DNA from: Actinobacteria bacterium UBA2272
GTDB taxonomy: Bacteria > Actinomycetota > Coriobacteriia > Anaerosomatales > Anaerosomataceae
Direction of reading: 5' to 3'
DNA: 64,000 nt
Assembly (NCBI GenBank): GCA_002347725.1
Contig: DDXA01000001.1
Span: forward strand, 1 to 64,000
Shown: one piece after another, positions 24,408-33,545 of the stretch
Position numbering within the stretch: position 1 is the stretch's first letter
Layout: each line of letters opens with the position of its first letter
The notes under the pieces: model-generated
Seen by the model: the letters and a program-made list of their open reading frames with translations, nothing else
Told to the model about the DNA's origin: nothing
Databases searched by the model: none
Position numbers and translations under genes: made by a program

Positions 24408-26234
24408 ATGTGTGGAATCGTCGGTTATTGCGGGCCGAGGCAGGCGAGTAACGTGTTGCTCGCCGGCCTGGCGAGACTGGAGTATCGCGGATACGACTCG
24501 GCAGGGCTGGCCATCGCCGGGGCGGAAGGCATCGCCGTCACGCGGCGGGTGGGCAAACTCGTCAACCTTGCCGAGGCTGTGGCGACCGACCCCCTCGTCG
24601 GCACCGTCGGCATCGGGCACACGCGGTGGGCGACACATGGCCGTCCGAGCGAAGAGAACGCCCATCCCCATGCCGACTGCACCGGTTCGGTGTCGGTCGT
24701 GCACAACGGGATCATCGAGAACTACCTCGAGCTGCGCGAGGAGCTTGCGGCGACCGGGCACGTTCTGCGCTCGGAGACCGACACCGAGACGGTGGCGCAC
24801 CTCGTGGAGAGCTACTACGATGGCGACCTCGCCACGGCCGTCGCCCGCGCCGTGAAGCGTCTCGACGGGAGCTACGCGCTGGCGGTGCTCCATGTCGACG
24901 AACCGGACACCGTCGTCGTGGCTCGCAGGGACTCGCCGCTCATCATCGGCGTTGGCGACGGGGAGATGATCGTTGCGAGCGACATCCCCGCGGTCCTCGA
25001 GTACACGCGTGACATCCTCGTGCTGGAAGACGGCGATGTCGCCGTCGTGTCCGCCGTCGCCGCAGTCGTTCGCGACGCGAACGGTGAGGTCCGCGAGCCG
25101 GAGCACCTGGCGATCGAGTGGGACCTGGACGCCGCCGAGAAGGGCGGCTACGAGACGTTCATGCTCAAGGAGATCCACGAGCAGCCCAAGGCGCTCCGTG
25201 AGACGCTCCGCGGTAGGATGGGTGCCGACGGCATCATCCAGCTCTCCGAGCTTGCGATGAGCGAGGCCGAGATCGCTGCGATCGACCGGGTGTTCATCGT
25301 CGCGTGCGGTACGAGCTATCACGCCGGGATCGTCGCCAAGACGCTCATCGAGCAGTGGGCGCGTGTTCCTGTCGAGGTCGACGTGTCGAGTGAGTTCCGC
25401 TACCGGGACCCGATCGTCGACGCGGAGACGCTGGTGGTGGCCATCACGCAGTCTGGCGAGACCGCGGACACCCTTGCCGGGGTGCGTGAGGCTCGCAGCC
25501 GCGGCGCGAAGGCTTTCGCGATCACCAACGTCGTGGGCAGCCGCGTCACCCGCGAGAGTGACGGCGTCATCTACACGCACGCCGGTCCGGAGATCGGTGT
25601 GGCGGCGACGAAGACCTTCACCGCCCAGATCGCGGCGCTCACGGTCCTCGCGCTCAAGCTCGCACAAGCGAAAGGAACGCTCGAGCAGTCACGCGTCGAA
25701 CGGATCTGGCAGGAGGTGACCCGCCTTCCCGAGGCCGTGGAGGCCATTCTCGGCAGTGCGGACGACATCGAGGCATGCGCACGTGAGTACACAGGCGTCG
25801 TCTCCTCGCTGTTCCTCGGCCGAGGTATCGGCGTGCCCGTTGCGATGGAAGGCGCCCTGAAGCTCAAGGAGATCAGCTACATCCACGCGGAGGCCTACCC
25901 GGCCGGCGAGATGAAGCATGGCCCGATCGCGCTCATCACGCCTGAGGTGCCCGTGGTGGTCGTGGCGACCCAGGGGCACACGTACGAGAAGGTCGTGAGC
26001 AACATCCAGGAGGTCCGCGCGCGCGGCGCGCGCGTCATCGCGGTGGCGACACACGGCGACAACGAGATCCGGGCGCACGCCGAGCACGTGCTGTACGTTC
26101 CGGCGACGAGTGAGAGTCTCTCGGCGATCACCGCGACCGTTCCGCTGCAACTGCTCGCTTACCACATCGCAGCGATGCGCGGCTGCAACGTGGACCAGCC
26201 ACGCAACCTCGCCAAGTCGGTCACGGTGGAGTAG
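24408..26234 (+). CDS. glmS: Glutamine-fructose-6-phosphate aminotransferase (isomerizing)
   Basis: Makes glucosamine-6-phosphate from fructose-6-phosphate and glutamine, the entry to amino-sugar and peptidoglycan synthesis. The 608 residues start MCGIVGYCG, so Cys2 becomes the N-terminal nucleophile of the glutaminase domain (with GHTRWATHG). Two SIS domains follow (VACGTSYHAGIVAK and FLGRGIGVPVAMEGALKLKE), and the C-terminus DQPRNLAKSVTVE is the family standard. It lies 88 bp after the ribozyme and is presumably feedback-controlled by it. Confidence 0.98.
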   Translation: MCGIVGYCGPRQASNVLLAGLARLEYRGYDSAGLAIAGAEGIAVTRRVGKLVNLAEAVATDPLVGTVGIGHTRWATHGRPSEENAHPHADCTGSVSVVHNGIIENYLELREELAATGHVLRSETDTETVAHLVESYYDGDLATAVARAVKRLDGSYALAVLHVDEPDTVVVARRDSPLIIGVGDGEMIVASDIPAVLEYTRDILVLEDGDVAVVSAVAAVVRDANGEVREPEHLAIEWDLDAAEKGGYETFMLKEIHEQPKALRETLRGRMGADGIIQLSELAMSEAEIAAIDRVFIVACGTSYHAGIVAKTLIEQWARVPVEVDVSSEFRYRDPIVDAETLVVAITQSGETADTLAGVREARSRGAKAFAITNVVGSRVTRESDGVIYTHAGPEIGVAATKTFTAQIAALTVLALKLAQAKGTLEQSRVERIWQEVTRLPEAVEAILGSADDIEACAREYTGVVSSLFLGRGIGVPVAMEGALKLKEISYIHAEAYPAGEMKHGPIALITPEVPVVVVATQGHTYEKVVSNIQEVRARGARVIAVATHGDNEIRAHAEHVLYVPATSESLSAITATVPLQLLAYHIAAMRGCNVDQPRNLAKSVTVE

Positions 26235-26735
26235 ATGATGGCTCCCGATCAGCAGATCGCCGGGCTCGGCGTCGACATCGTGGAGATCGACCGTATGCGC
26301 GAAGCGCTGCGGAGGCATCCGCGCATCAGAGAGCGGCTGTTCTCCGAGGAGGAGCGCGCCTATTGCGATGCTCGCAACAAGCCGGAGATCCACTACGCGA
26401 TGCGCTTCGCAGCCAAAGAGGCCGTTCTCAAGGCGCTCGGGACAGGGTTCTCGGGCATGACGTTCCGTGACGTCGAGGTGGTCCGCGACGAGCGTGGTCG
26501 TCCCGTGCCGAGACTCTCGGGCAGGGCTGCCGAGGTGGCCGAGGCTGCCGGCGTCGTGGAGATGCACCTCTCGCTGTCGTTCACCCATGCCAATGCGGTC
26601 GCCTCCGCGGTGGCGATCACCGAGGGCATGCGCCCGCGCCGCGATCCCGAACCGGAGACGCCTGCCGACCGGCTGGCGTCGTCGTTCAAGAGTGCGCGCG
26701 CGATGCTCGACGACGTGGGGAACGACCGGAGATAG
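26235..26735 (+). CDS. acpS: Holo-[acyl-carrier-protein] synthase
   Basis: Transfers the 4'-phosphopantetheine arm from CoA to acyl carrier protein. Core motifs are GLGVDIVEIDRM with the Mg-binding Asp, FSEEERAYC, and RFAAKEAVLKALGTG with the second Mg ligand, then LSLSFTHANAVASAVAITE. The 166 residues exceed the usual 120-130 because of a charged C-terminal tail (about residues 130-166, RPRRDPEPETPADRL). The start abuts the glmS stop; either of two adjacent ATGs (26235 or 26238) may be used. Confidence 0.93.
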   Translation: MMAPDQQIAGLGVDIVEIDRMREALRRHPRIRERLFSEEERAYCDARNKPEIHYAMRFAAKEAVLKALGTGFSGMTFRDVEVVRDERGRPVPRLSGRAAEVAEAAGVVEMHLSLSFTHANAVASAVAITEGMRPRRDPEPETPADRLASSFKSARAMLDDVGNDRR

Positions 26736-26752
26736 GCGCACGTGCGATGATG

Positions 26753-26781
26753 ACAGGGCCGCGCCAGGTGCGCGGCCCTGT
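26753..26781 (+). terminator. Perfect 12-bp hairpin between acpS and nnr
   Basis: ACAGGGCCGCGC pairs with GCGCGGCCCTGT around CAGGT, followed by TC. It lies 17 bp after acpS and 24 bp before the nnr ATG, so the glmS-acpS transcript probably ends here. Confidence 0.65.
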
Positions 26782-26805
26782 TCACAGGTGAAGGAGGCCT
26801 GACCG

Positions 26806-28332
26806 ATGCGGTTCGCGATCACCGCCGATCGGATGCGCGCCGCCGAGAACGAGGCCGTATCCCGCGGCGCCACCACCATTCGGGAGCTTATGGAGCGAGC
26901 CGGTGGCGTGTTGGCTGCCGAAGTGACCCGGCGGTGGCCCGACGGTCGTGTGGTGGTCGTGTGCGGCCCGGGCAACAATGGTGGGGACGGGTGGGTCTCT
27001 GCGCGACTGCTTGCCGCGCAGGGCAGGCACGTCGCCGTTCTGGCCCTCAGGGGTCCCGAGGAGCTGGCGGCCGAGGCACGGCAGGCAGCCGAGGCGGCTG
27101 TCGCCGCAGGCGTCCGCTGGGGCCCGATCGAAGGTCATGACGACCAGATCCTGAGAGGACTCCCGGGTGCGGCGGTCATCATCGATGCGATCTTCGGGTT
27201 CGGCTTCGCGGGACCGCCGCGTGAGCCCTATGCCGAGGTCATGGAGGCGATCAACCGCGCCAGTCGCCCCGTCATCTCGGCGGACGTTCCGTCGGGTGTC
27301 GACTCCGATACCGGTGCGGTGCGCGGTCGTGCGGTTCGTGCCGATGTGACCGTGACGTTCTCGGCGCTCAAGCCCGGACTGCTCATCTACCCCGGGGCCG
27401 CGTGCGCGGGTGAGGTCGTCGTGGCGGGCATCGGTGTGCCCCCGTCTGTGCTCGGCGGTCCCGGTGACCTCGAGGTGTTGGACATCGGCGATCTGCACCG
27501 TCTGATGCCGCGAGTACGACCCGAGGACCACAAGGGCTCGCGCGGACGCGTGGCGGTCGTGGCGGGCTCGCTCGCCTACAGCGGTGCGGCCGTGCTGTCC
27601 GCGATGGGTGCGCTGCGCCTGGGTGCGGGATACATCTTCGCCGTCGTGCCCGACGTGATCGGAGACGTGGTACGCGGTGCACTTCCCAACGTGATCGTCC
27701 GAGCTGTGCCGGCATCGGCCGACGGATCGATCGCGTCGGCCGATGCCGTCCTGGGCGCAGTCACGGACGCCGATGCGATCGTGGTCGGACCCGGACTCAC
27801 GACGGGAGCCGGGCCGAGCGCCGCCGTTCGCGCACTGGTGGCCGAGGGGCTGTGGCCGCTCGTGCTGGACGCCGACGGGCTCAACGTGTTCGCTGGTGAT
27901 CCGCGACCGCTTCTCGAGCGGCGGGCCCCGCTGCTGATCACTCCCCATCCTGGCGAAGCCGCGCGTCTGCTCTCGGCAGACGTCGCCGTCGTGGAGGAGG
28001 ACCGGCTCGGTGCGGCCGCTTCACTGAGCGGCGCCGGGTGCGTATGCCTACTCAAAGGCCCGCACACCATCGTCGCCGGACACGAACGCCCCGGCATCGT
28101 CCTCGCGGGATGCGGTGCTCTTGCCCGTGCCGGTTCCGGTGACGTACTAGCGGGAATGGCGGGGACGCTGATGGCGCAGGGCCTTCCGGCGTACGAGGCG
28201 GGGATGCTTGCGGCTCACCTGCATGGCCGAGCGGGCGAGATCGGCGCCGCAGCGCTTACCGGGACGTGCTTCACCTCGGCCGATATCACGACGTTCCTGC
28301 CGGAGGCTGTGCGGGAGCTGCTGGGCGGGTAG
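26806..28332 (+). CDS. nnr: Bifunctional NAD(P)H-hydrate repair enzyme (epimerase and ADP-dependent dehydratase)
   Basis: Repairs hydrated NADH/NADPH. The 508 residues split into an N-terminal epimerase (YjeF-N, about 1-210, with CGPGNNGGDGWVSARLL and ADVPSGVDSDTG) and a C-terminal dehydratase of ribokinase fold (about 225-508, with HKGSRGRVAVVAGS, VLDADGLNVF, LITPHPGEAARLL and ARAGSGDVLAGMAGTLMAQG). The acpS-nnr-alr order is conserved in actinobacteria. GAAGGAGG lies upstream of the ATG. Confidence 0.95.
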   Translation: MRFAITADRMRAAENEAVSRGATTIRELMERAGGVLAAEVTRRWPDGRVVVVCGPGNNGGDGWVSARLLAAQGRHVAVLALRGPEELAAEARQAAEAAVAAGVRWGPIEGHDDQILRGLPGAAVIIDAIFGFGFAGPPREPYAEVMEAINRASRPVISADVPSGVDSDTGAVRGRAVRADVTVTFSALKPGLLIYPGAACAGEVVVAGIGVPPSVLGGPGDLEVLDIGDLHRLMPRVRPEDHKGSRGRVAVVAGSLAYSGAAVLSAMGALRLGAGYIFAVVPDVIGDVVRGALPNVIVRAVPASADGSIASADAVLGAVTDADAIVVGPGLTTGAGPSAAVRALVAEGLWPLVLDADGLNVFAGDPRPLLERRAPLLITPHPGEAARLLSADVAVVEEDRLGAAASLSGAGCVCLLKGPHTIVAGHERPGIVLAGCGALARAGSGDVLAGMAGTLMAQGLPAYEAGMLAAHLHGRAGEIGAAALTGTCFTSADITTFLPEAVRELLGG

Positions 28333-28386
28333 AATCTGATCAGGTGCAGCGTGTGCACCGCCGACCGACTACGATGTGGAGGCACG

Positions 28387-28848
28387 ATGGCTGATCTCAC
28401 CGCTCGGGACATCATGACGTCCGATCCCGTGAGCGTGACGAGGGACCTTACCGTGACCGAGGCGGCGCGCATGATGGTGGAGCGCCGCATCGGTGCGCTG
28501 CCCGTGCTCGATGGTGACGCGCTCGTAGGCATCGTCACCGAGGGCGACCTGATTATGCGCGACGTGAAGGTCGAGTTCCCCACATACCTGCACCTGCTCG
28601 ACGGGTTCATCATGTACCCGCCGGCGACCGCCCGTTTCGAGAGCGAGCTCAAGAAGGCCGTGGGCGCGACCGTGGAAGACGTCATGACCGCAGAGCCTGT
28701 GACCGTGCAGGCAGACACGTCGGTGGCCGACGTCGCGACGCTCATGGTGGACCGCGAGGTGAGCCGCGTGCCCGTTCTCGACGGCGAGCGTCTGGTCGGG
28801 ATCGTGAGCAAGTCCGATATCGTCCGTTCGCTCATCTCGGAGGGGTAG
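28387..28848 (+). CDS. Two-CBS-domain protein
   Basis: A 153-residue stand-alone Bateman pair, start at 28387 behind GTGGAGG. CBS1 spans about residues 5-60 (ARDIMTSDPVSVTRDLTVTE ... LVGIVTEGDLIM) and CBS2 about 90-150 (VEDVMTAEPVTVQADTSVAD ... LVGIVSKSDIVRSLI). Such modules usually bind adenine nucleotides or related ligands and regulate partners; no effector domain is attached and the partner is unknown. It sits between nnr and alr, 7 bp before the latter, so it is co-transcribed with it. Confidence 0.88.
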   Translation: MADLTARDIMTSDPVSVTRDLTVTEAARMMVERRIGALPVLDGDALVGIVTEGDLIMRDVKVEFPTYLHLLDGFIMYPPATARFESELKKAVGATVEDVMTAEPVTVQADTSVADVATLMVDREVSRVPVLDGERLVGIVSKSDIVRSLISEG

Positions 28849-28855
28849 CGACACC

Positions 28856-29971
28856 TTGTATCCCCGCCACGCCTGGGTCGAGGTCGATGCTGCCGCCATT
28901 GCGCGCAACGTCCGCGCGCTTGCCTCGCTGACCCGTCAGGGCACCCGATTCATGGCGGTCGTGAAGGCGGACGGGTATGGGCATGGTGCGATCCCGTCCG
29001 CGCGCGCGGCGCTCTCGGCGGGAGCCGAGCGGCTCGGCGTGGCCACGCTTGCCGAGGCGGTCGCGTTGCGCGAGGCCGGCATCGGCGTGCCGATTCACCT
29101 GCTCGCCGAGCCTCCCCCGGAGGCAGCCGAGGCGATCGTCGAGCATGGCCTGATCCCCACCGTCACAACGCAGGCGTTCGCTGAGTCTCTCGGCCGCGTC
29201 GCGGTCTCCCTCGGGCGGGAGATCGTCTACCACCTCAAGGTGGACACCGGCATGAACCGGATCGGCTTCCGTGCCGAAGATGTCGCCGAGATCGTCGGCC
29301 AGTTCAGCCGGGTGCCGGGCATCAAGCTCGAGGGCGTCTTCACGCACTTCGCCACGGCGGACACTCCGGGCGATTGGGAGTTCGATCGGCAGGTCGAGCG
29401 CTTCGCGCTCGCACTCGATGACCTCCGGGACAACAGTGTTCGCCCGGCTCTCGTACACGCGGCCAACAGCGCGGCCACGATCATGCACCCCGCGACCCAC
29501 TTCGACATGGTGCGCTGCGGGATCGCCATCTACGGATTGCATCCCGGCGAGGCGACACGGTCTGGTATCGCGCTGGAGCCCGCCATGAGCGTCAAGGGGC
29601 GGGTGTCGCTGGTCAAGCGCATCGGCCTGGGTGACGGTGTCAGTTACGGTTTCACCTGGCATGCGTCCGGCCCCACAACCATCGCCACGGTGCCGCTCGG
29701 TTACGCTGATGGGCTTCACCGCGTCCTCTCGAACCGCATGGAGGTTCTCATCGGCGGACGGCGTTGCAGACAGGTCGGGCGCATCTGTATGGACCAGTTC
29801 ATGGTCGAGATCCCGCCGGGACTGCGCGTCAGTCCCGGTGACGAGGTGGTGATCGCCGGTGCGCAGGGTTCCGAGAAGATCCTCATCGACGACCTTGCAG
29901 CCGTGGCCGGCACGATCAACTACGAGATCGCCTGCGGCTTCGCGCTTCGCCTGGAGCGCCGCGCGGTCTAG
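28856..29971 (+). CDS. alr: Alanine racemase
   Basis: PLP enzyme that makes D-alanine for peptidoglycan. The 371 residues begin at TTG (MYPRHAWVEVDAAAIARNVR). Lys37 in VVKADGYGHGA is the PLP lysine; VDTGMNRIGF and the catalytic Tyr in DGVSYGFTWHA match the family, as do RCGIAIYG and GRICMDQFMVE. It marks the left edge of the V-ATPase insertion. Confidence 0.96.
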   Translation: MYPRHAWVEVDAAAIARNVRALASLTRQGTRFMAVVKADGYGHGAIPSARAALSAGAERLGVATLAEAVALREAGIGVPIHLLAEPPPEAAEAIVEHGLIPTVTTQAFAESLGRVAVSLGREIVYHLKVDTGMNRIGFRAEDVAEIVGQFSRVPGIKLEGVFTHFATADTPGDWEFDRQVERFALALDDLRDNSVRPALVHAANSAATIMHPATHFDMVRCGIAIYGLHPGEATRSGIALEPAMSVKGRVSLVKRIGLGDGVSYGFTWHASGPTTIATVPLGYADGLHRVLSNRMEVLIGGRRCRQVGRICMDQFMVEIPPGLRVSPGDEVVIAGAQGSEKILIDDLAAVAGTINYEIACGFALRLERRAV

Positions 29972-30091
29972 TCCCCGTCGTGCCCCCTCAGGCGGCGGAC
30001 GCCCATCCGGTGGTGCAGCCCCAGGATTTGTTCACAGAATCTAGCAGGAGTTCCGATTCACCCTGGCGAACAATGCTTGGGAGACGGGAAC

Positions 30092-30166
30092 GCGACGCGC
30101 GCTCTCGCCTGCGTGTCGCAGGGAGATACTCCCTGCACCGAGCGCCTCCGGGTTCGGCGCTCGGTG
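30092..30166 (+). promoter_or_regulatory. Structured leader of the V-ATPase operon: three consecutive hairpins
   Basis: The 235 bp between alr and the first ATPase gene contain three back-to-back stem-loops: GCGACGCG with CGTGTCGC (30092-30099/30112-30119, one G-T), CAGGGAG with CTCCCTG (30119-30125/30129-30135), and CACCGAGCGCC with GGCGCTCGGTG (30136-30146/30156-30166, 11 bp perfect). The last stem ends 40 bases before the first start codon. They could be a terminator plus processing sites, or a regulatory RNA; I do not recognise a known class with confidence. No convincing promoter was found upstream. Confidence 0.5.
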
Positions 30167-30206
30167 ATCGCAGCGCCCGCATATGTATCGCACAGGGAGA
30201 GGTTCC

Positions 30207-30575
30207 ATGGACGAGAAGGTTCTGGAGGAGATCAGGTTCCATCAGGACGTCGTCACCAAAGACGCCAACTCGCCGCTGTTCCAGATACGCGAGAAGGAGA
30301 TGGAGATCTCGGGCAGGGTGCTCGCGGCGAGGAACCAGGCTGAGAAGATCGTGTCAGACGCTCGGAGCGAGGCCGCCAAGATCGTGAAGGGTGCGGGTTC
30401 CGATGCTGAACGGCTGTCGACCGAGCGCACGAACACCGTGCTCAAGGAGACAGAGGCATCGATCGCGCAGGTCGAGGCACAGGGGGCCGCTGACGTCGAG
30501 GCACTTCGGAAGTCGCTGGTTGAACGGCAGGGTGAGGCAGCGGATCTGGTCGTCAAGCTCGTGACGACCTTCTAA
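30207..30575 (+). CDS. V-type ATPase peripheral-stalk subunit H/G
   Basis: A 122-residue, almost wholly helical, Ala/Glu/Lys-rich protein starting MDEKVLEEIRFHQDVVTKDA, with heptad-like periodicity from residue about 30 to 115 and no hydrophobic segment. Length, coiled coil and position as first gene before subunit I match the AhaH/NtpH (bacterial G) subunit that pairs with subunit E in the peripheral stalk. GGGAGAGG precedes the ATG at 30207. Assigned by context and fold pattern rather than sequence motif. Confidence 0.75.
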   Translation: MDEKVLEEIRFHQDVVTKDANSPLFQIREKEMEISGRVLAARNQAEKIVSDARSEAAKIVKGAGSDAERLSTERTNTVLKETEASIAQVEAQGAADVEALRKSLVERQGEAADLVVKLVTTF

Positions 30576-30628
30576 TGCCCGTCTGCCAGGCAGCATCCCT
30601 TTAGGATACGAGGGGGGAGGGTTCGCGT

Positions 30629-32605
30629 ATGTTGGTCCCAATGGCCAAGGTCGAGTTGATCGGGCCGAAGAATCGCTTCTTCGACGTGGTCAGTCTCCTC
30701 CACGAGATCGGCACCCTGCACATCGAGGATCTCACCAAGAAGATCGCAGCCGGTGAGATCCCGCTTGAGCAGATGGATCTGGTGGAGAACCAGCTCGCTG
30801 AGAAGGAGCGGATGGAGGACCTCCTCATCCGTCTTCGTTCGATCATCAAGGCGCTGCACCTGCCCACGTCCACAGTGGACGAAGTGGCACGGCAGAAGCA
30901 CTATCTCGAGCTCTGGCAGTTGGACAGCAAGGCACTCGCTGCCCAGGTGACCGAGGTCATCGAGCAGGTCGAGGACAAGACCTCGAGTCTGGCACAGGCG
31001 CAGTCCTCCATGGAGGCCGAACTTGCGCTCCTCGCCCGCTACGAGCCCATCTTGCAGAAGATCCAACCGCTCGCCAAACAGATTGTGACCACCGGGGCGT
31101 ACGACTCGGTCGCGTTGCTCGTCGAGCGTCGGTACAAGGGTGCACTCGAGATGCTCAAGAAGGAGCTCGACGAGATCACCAAGAACCAGTGCGAGATCGT
31201 CTCCACTGATGTCGACGACGATACGACTGCGGTGATCGTCGTGTTCGGAAGGAAGTACTCGGAGGCGGTCCACAAGTTCTTGGCCATGGAGAACGTCAAC
31301 CAGATCCGTCTCCCTTCGGAGTTCCAGGACATGCCCTTCGACGCTGCCTACGATGAACTGCGTCGGCGTCGCACGGAACTTCCGACCCAGCTCGAGCAGG
31401 TCAAAGTCGAGCTCTCCGAGATGTCGTCGCAGTGGTATATGAAGCTCTCGACGATCCGTGACGTCCTCGTCGACAAGATCGAGGAGATCAGCGCGATCCC
31501 GAAGTTCGGCCAAACCGAGTACGCATTCGTGATAACCGGTTGGCTGCCCATAGACGATGTGAAGCAGTTCCGCCGGACGATCATCGAGACATTCGGCACG
31601 GATGTCATCGTCAATCAGCTTGAGGTGGACGAGCACGAGTACGCCGACACGCCCGTGCAGTTGAATAATCCGAAGTTCGCTGCACCGTACGAGTGGCTCC
31701 TGGGCAAGCTCAAGGACGGGCCGCCGCAGTACGGCACCATCGACCCGACGGTGATCCTCGCCATCACGTACCCACTGTTCTTCGGCATGATCGTCGGCGA
31801 CATCGGCTACGGCGCCATCATGCTCGGCCTCATCTTGTGGCTGCGCAATAAGTACAAGGCGAACTCCGGCGTACAGATGGCGACGTCCATTCTGGGACCC
31901 GCGGCGACCTCGGCCATCCTGTTCGGCTTCTTCTACGGCGAGTTCTTCGGCGACTGGCTGCTCCCGGCACGTCTGGACCTGGTGATACCTATCCCGTTGT
32001 GGGGCGAATTCTCGCTGCCCTACGTGCGAACTCACGACGTCTATCCGCTCATCTACATGGTCCTGGCGGTGGGCGTGATCCAGATCGCGTTCGGTCTCGT
32101 TCTGGGTGTTGTGAACGCGGTCAAGGGCAAGCACATGAAGCATGCCTACATCAAGGGCGGACTGCTCGGCTTCATCCTGGGCATCATCCTCCTGGTCGCC
32201 GGGTCCGTGCTGGCAGACAGCGGTGTCTCGCCCGTGCTGCGCGCCGTCGGCGCCATCGTCCTGGGCGGCGGGGTACTCGTCGCACTTCGCTTCGGGGCAG
32301 TCATGGGCTTCGTGGAGATCCTCGAGACCTTCTCGAGCATCGCGAGCTACATCCGTATCATGGCGGTCGGCATCTCGGGCGCCATCTTTGCGGACGCGAT
32401 CAACGAGCTCGCTTCGTCGGTCGGTCTGGTGGCCGGCATCCTGGCCGGAGTCGTCTTCCACTCGCTCCATCTCGTGCTGGCGGCGTTCACGCCCAACATT
32501 CATGCATTGCGTCTCAACTTCCTCGAGTTCTTCGGGAAGTTCTATGAGACGAGCAAGGAAGTGTACAAGCCGTTCCACAAAACCGGAGGTGAAAAGCGCG
32601 CATGA
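30629..32605 (+). CDS. atpI: V-type ATPase subunit I (membrane stator)
   Basis: Large membrane subunit (a-subunit equivalent) providing the ion half-channels. The 658 residues have a cytoplasmic N-terminal half with coiled coils (about 60-300) and seven to eight membrane helices from about residue 365. Arg576 in FSSIASYIRIMAVGISGA corresponds to the essential arginine facing the rotor glutamate, and LVLAAFTPNIHALRLNFLEF is typical. GGGGGGAGG lies upstream. Its 3' end overlaps subunit K by 4 bp. Confidence 0.94.
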   Translation: MLVPMAKVELIGPKNRFFDVVSLLHEIGTLHIEDLTKKIAAGEIPLEQMDLVENQLAEKERMEDLLIRLRSIIKALHLPTSTVDEVARQKHYLELWQLDSKALAAQVTEVIEQVEDKTSSLAQAQSSMEAELALLARYEPILQKIQPLAKQIVTTGAYDSVALLVERRYKGALEMLKKELDEITKNQCEIVSTDVDDDTTAVIVVFGRKYSEAVHKFLAMENVNQIRLPSEFQDMPFDAAYDELRRRRTELPTQLEQVKVELSEMSSQWYMKLSTIRDVLVDKIEEISAIPKFGQTEYAFVITGWLPIDDVKQFRRTIIETFGTDVIVNQLEVDEHEYADTPVQLNNPKFAAPYEWLLGKLKDGPPQYGTIDPTVILAITYPLFFGMIVGDIGYGAIMLGLILWLRNKYKANSGVQMATSILGPAATSAILFGFFYGEFFGDWLLPARLDLVIPIPLWGEFSLPYVRTHDVYPLIYMVLAVGVIQIAFGLVLGVVNAVKGKHMKHAYIKGGLLGFILGIILLVAGSVLADSGVSPVLRAVGAIVLGGGVLVALRFGAVMGFVEILETFSSIASYIRIMAVGISGAIFADAINELASSVGLVAGILAGVVFHSLHLVLAAFTPNIHALRLNFLEFFGKFYETSKEVYKPFHKTGGEKRA

Positions 32606-32928
32606 TCAAGAACAAGCTCGCAAAGGTGGTGTTCGGGAGTACCTTCCTGACCGCCGTCATGGTCCCGGCCATGGCCATGGCCGCCGAGAGCGGCACCAGC
32701 GTGGCAGATCTCGACCCCGCAGTGGGTGTCGCCAAGTACGCAGCGGCCGGCGCCTCGATGTGCATCGCTGCCATGAGTGCCGCGTACGCGCAGTCGAGGA
32801 TAGGCGCCGCTGGCGCCGGTACGCTCGCTGAGCGTCCCGAGGCTGGCACCACCCTTATCGTTCTGATGGCGCTGCCTGAGGTTATCGTGCTGCTTGGCTT
32901 CGTTATCGCCTTCATGATCCAGGCATAG
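32602..32928 (+). CDS. atpK: V-type ATPase rotor subunit K with signal peptide
   Basis: Membrane rotor (c-ring) subunit, 108 residues. Residues 1-27 look like a cleavable signal peptide (ending VPAMAMA before AES), followed by two transmembrane helices. Helix 1 carries AQSRIGAAGAG and helix 2 carries the ion-binding Glu93 in LMALPEVIVLLGF. The arrangement of leader plus two helices resembles, from memory, Thermus AtpL. The Gln and Tyr ligands used by sodium-binding rings are not evident around Glu93, so proton coupling is more likely (inference). Confidence 0.93.
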   Translation: MIKNKLAKVVFGSTFLTAVMVPAMAMAAESGTSVADLDPAVGVAKYAAAGASMCIAAMSAAYAQSRIGAAGAGTLAERPEAGTTLIVLMALPEVIVLLGFVIAFMIQA

Positions 32929-32966
32929 GGCTCCGACTCACGACGAACGCACGGAGGGACTGACGA

Positions 32967-33545
32967 ATGGCGATCGAAGATATCTTCAGAGCGCTTGAGG
33001 AGCAGGCCGACGACGAGGTGAGCGCTATCCTTCGCGCCGCTCAGGTTCAGGCCGATGCCATGGTGCAGGAGGCCCGTGATGAAGCGGATCGCATCACACA
33101 GGCCCGCGTGCAGGCGGCCGAGGACTCGGTGAAGGCCAGGTCGGCCAAGACCGTTAACGCCGCCCGCCTGCAGGTCAGGCGCGATCTTGCTGCAGTGCGC
33201 GATGAAGCCGTTGATCGCGTATTCGCTCTTGCCGCCGAGAGACTTGCGGCCTTGCGTGGCAGCGCCGAGTACGAGGGCGTTTTCCGGGGACTTGTGTCAG
33301 AGGCCGTCGAGGGTGTCCAGGGGGAGTGTGAACTGGTCGTCGCTCCTGACGACGCAGCGTTGGCGAAGAAAGTCGTGGCCGACCTTGGCGCGACGTGCAC
33401 GGTGGCGCCTTCGCTCGAGGGCATCGGCGGCGCGGTCGTCTCGTACGACGGGGGCCGTATCGTACGGAGGAATACCTTCGAAAGCAGGCTCGAGAAGGTG
33501 CGTGGGCTGGCTCAGTCGAAGGTCGCAGAGGTACTGACTTCATGA
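32967..33545 (+). CDS. atpE: V-type ATPase peripheral-stalk subunit E
   Basis: Peripheral stalk partner of subunit H/G. The 192 residues have a long N-terminal helix rich in Ala, Glu, Gln and Arg (about 1-100) and a globular C-terminal domain with LEGIGGAVVSYDGGRIVRRN and FESRLEKVRGL, the family signature GG-x-x-x-x-x-D-G. GGAGGG precedes the ATG. The stop overlaps the ATG of subunit C (ATGA). Confidence 0.92.
   Translation: MAIEDIFRALEEQADDEVSAILRAAQVQADAMVQEARDEADRITQARVQAAEDSVKARSAKTVNAARLQVRRDLAAVRDEAVDRVFALAAERLAALRGSAEYEGVFRGLVSEAVEGVQGECELVVAPDDAALAKKVVADLGATCTVAPSLEGIGGAVVSYDGGRIVRRNTFESRLEKVRGLAQSKVAEVLTS

Noticed and set aside
30000..30206. A confident sodium or lithium riboswitch call for the V-ATPase leader.
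   Set aside because: Only three hairpins are evident. I cannot match the conserved core of any known ion riboswitch from the sequence, so it is kept as a hypothesis.
30572..32578. A 668-codon open frame on the minus strand opposite V-ATPase subunit I.
   Set aside because: It exactly shadows a gene with strong family motifs. Long antisense frames are expected at this GC content, and this one is full of Leu/Asp/His runs typical of reverse reading of coding DNA.
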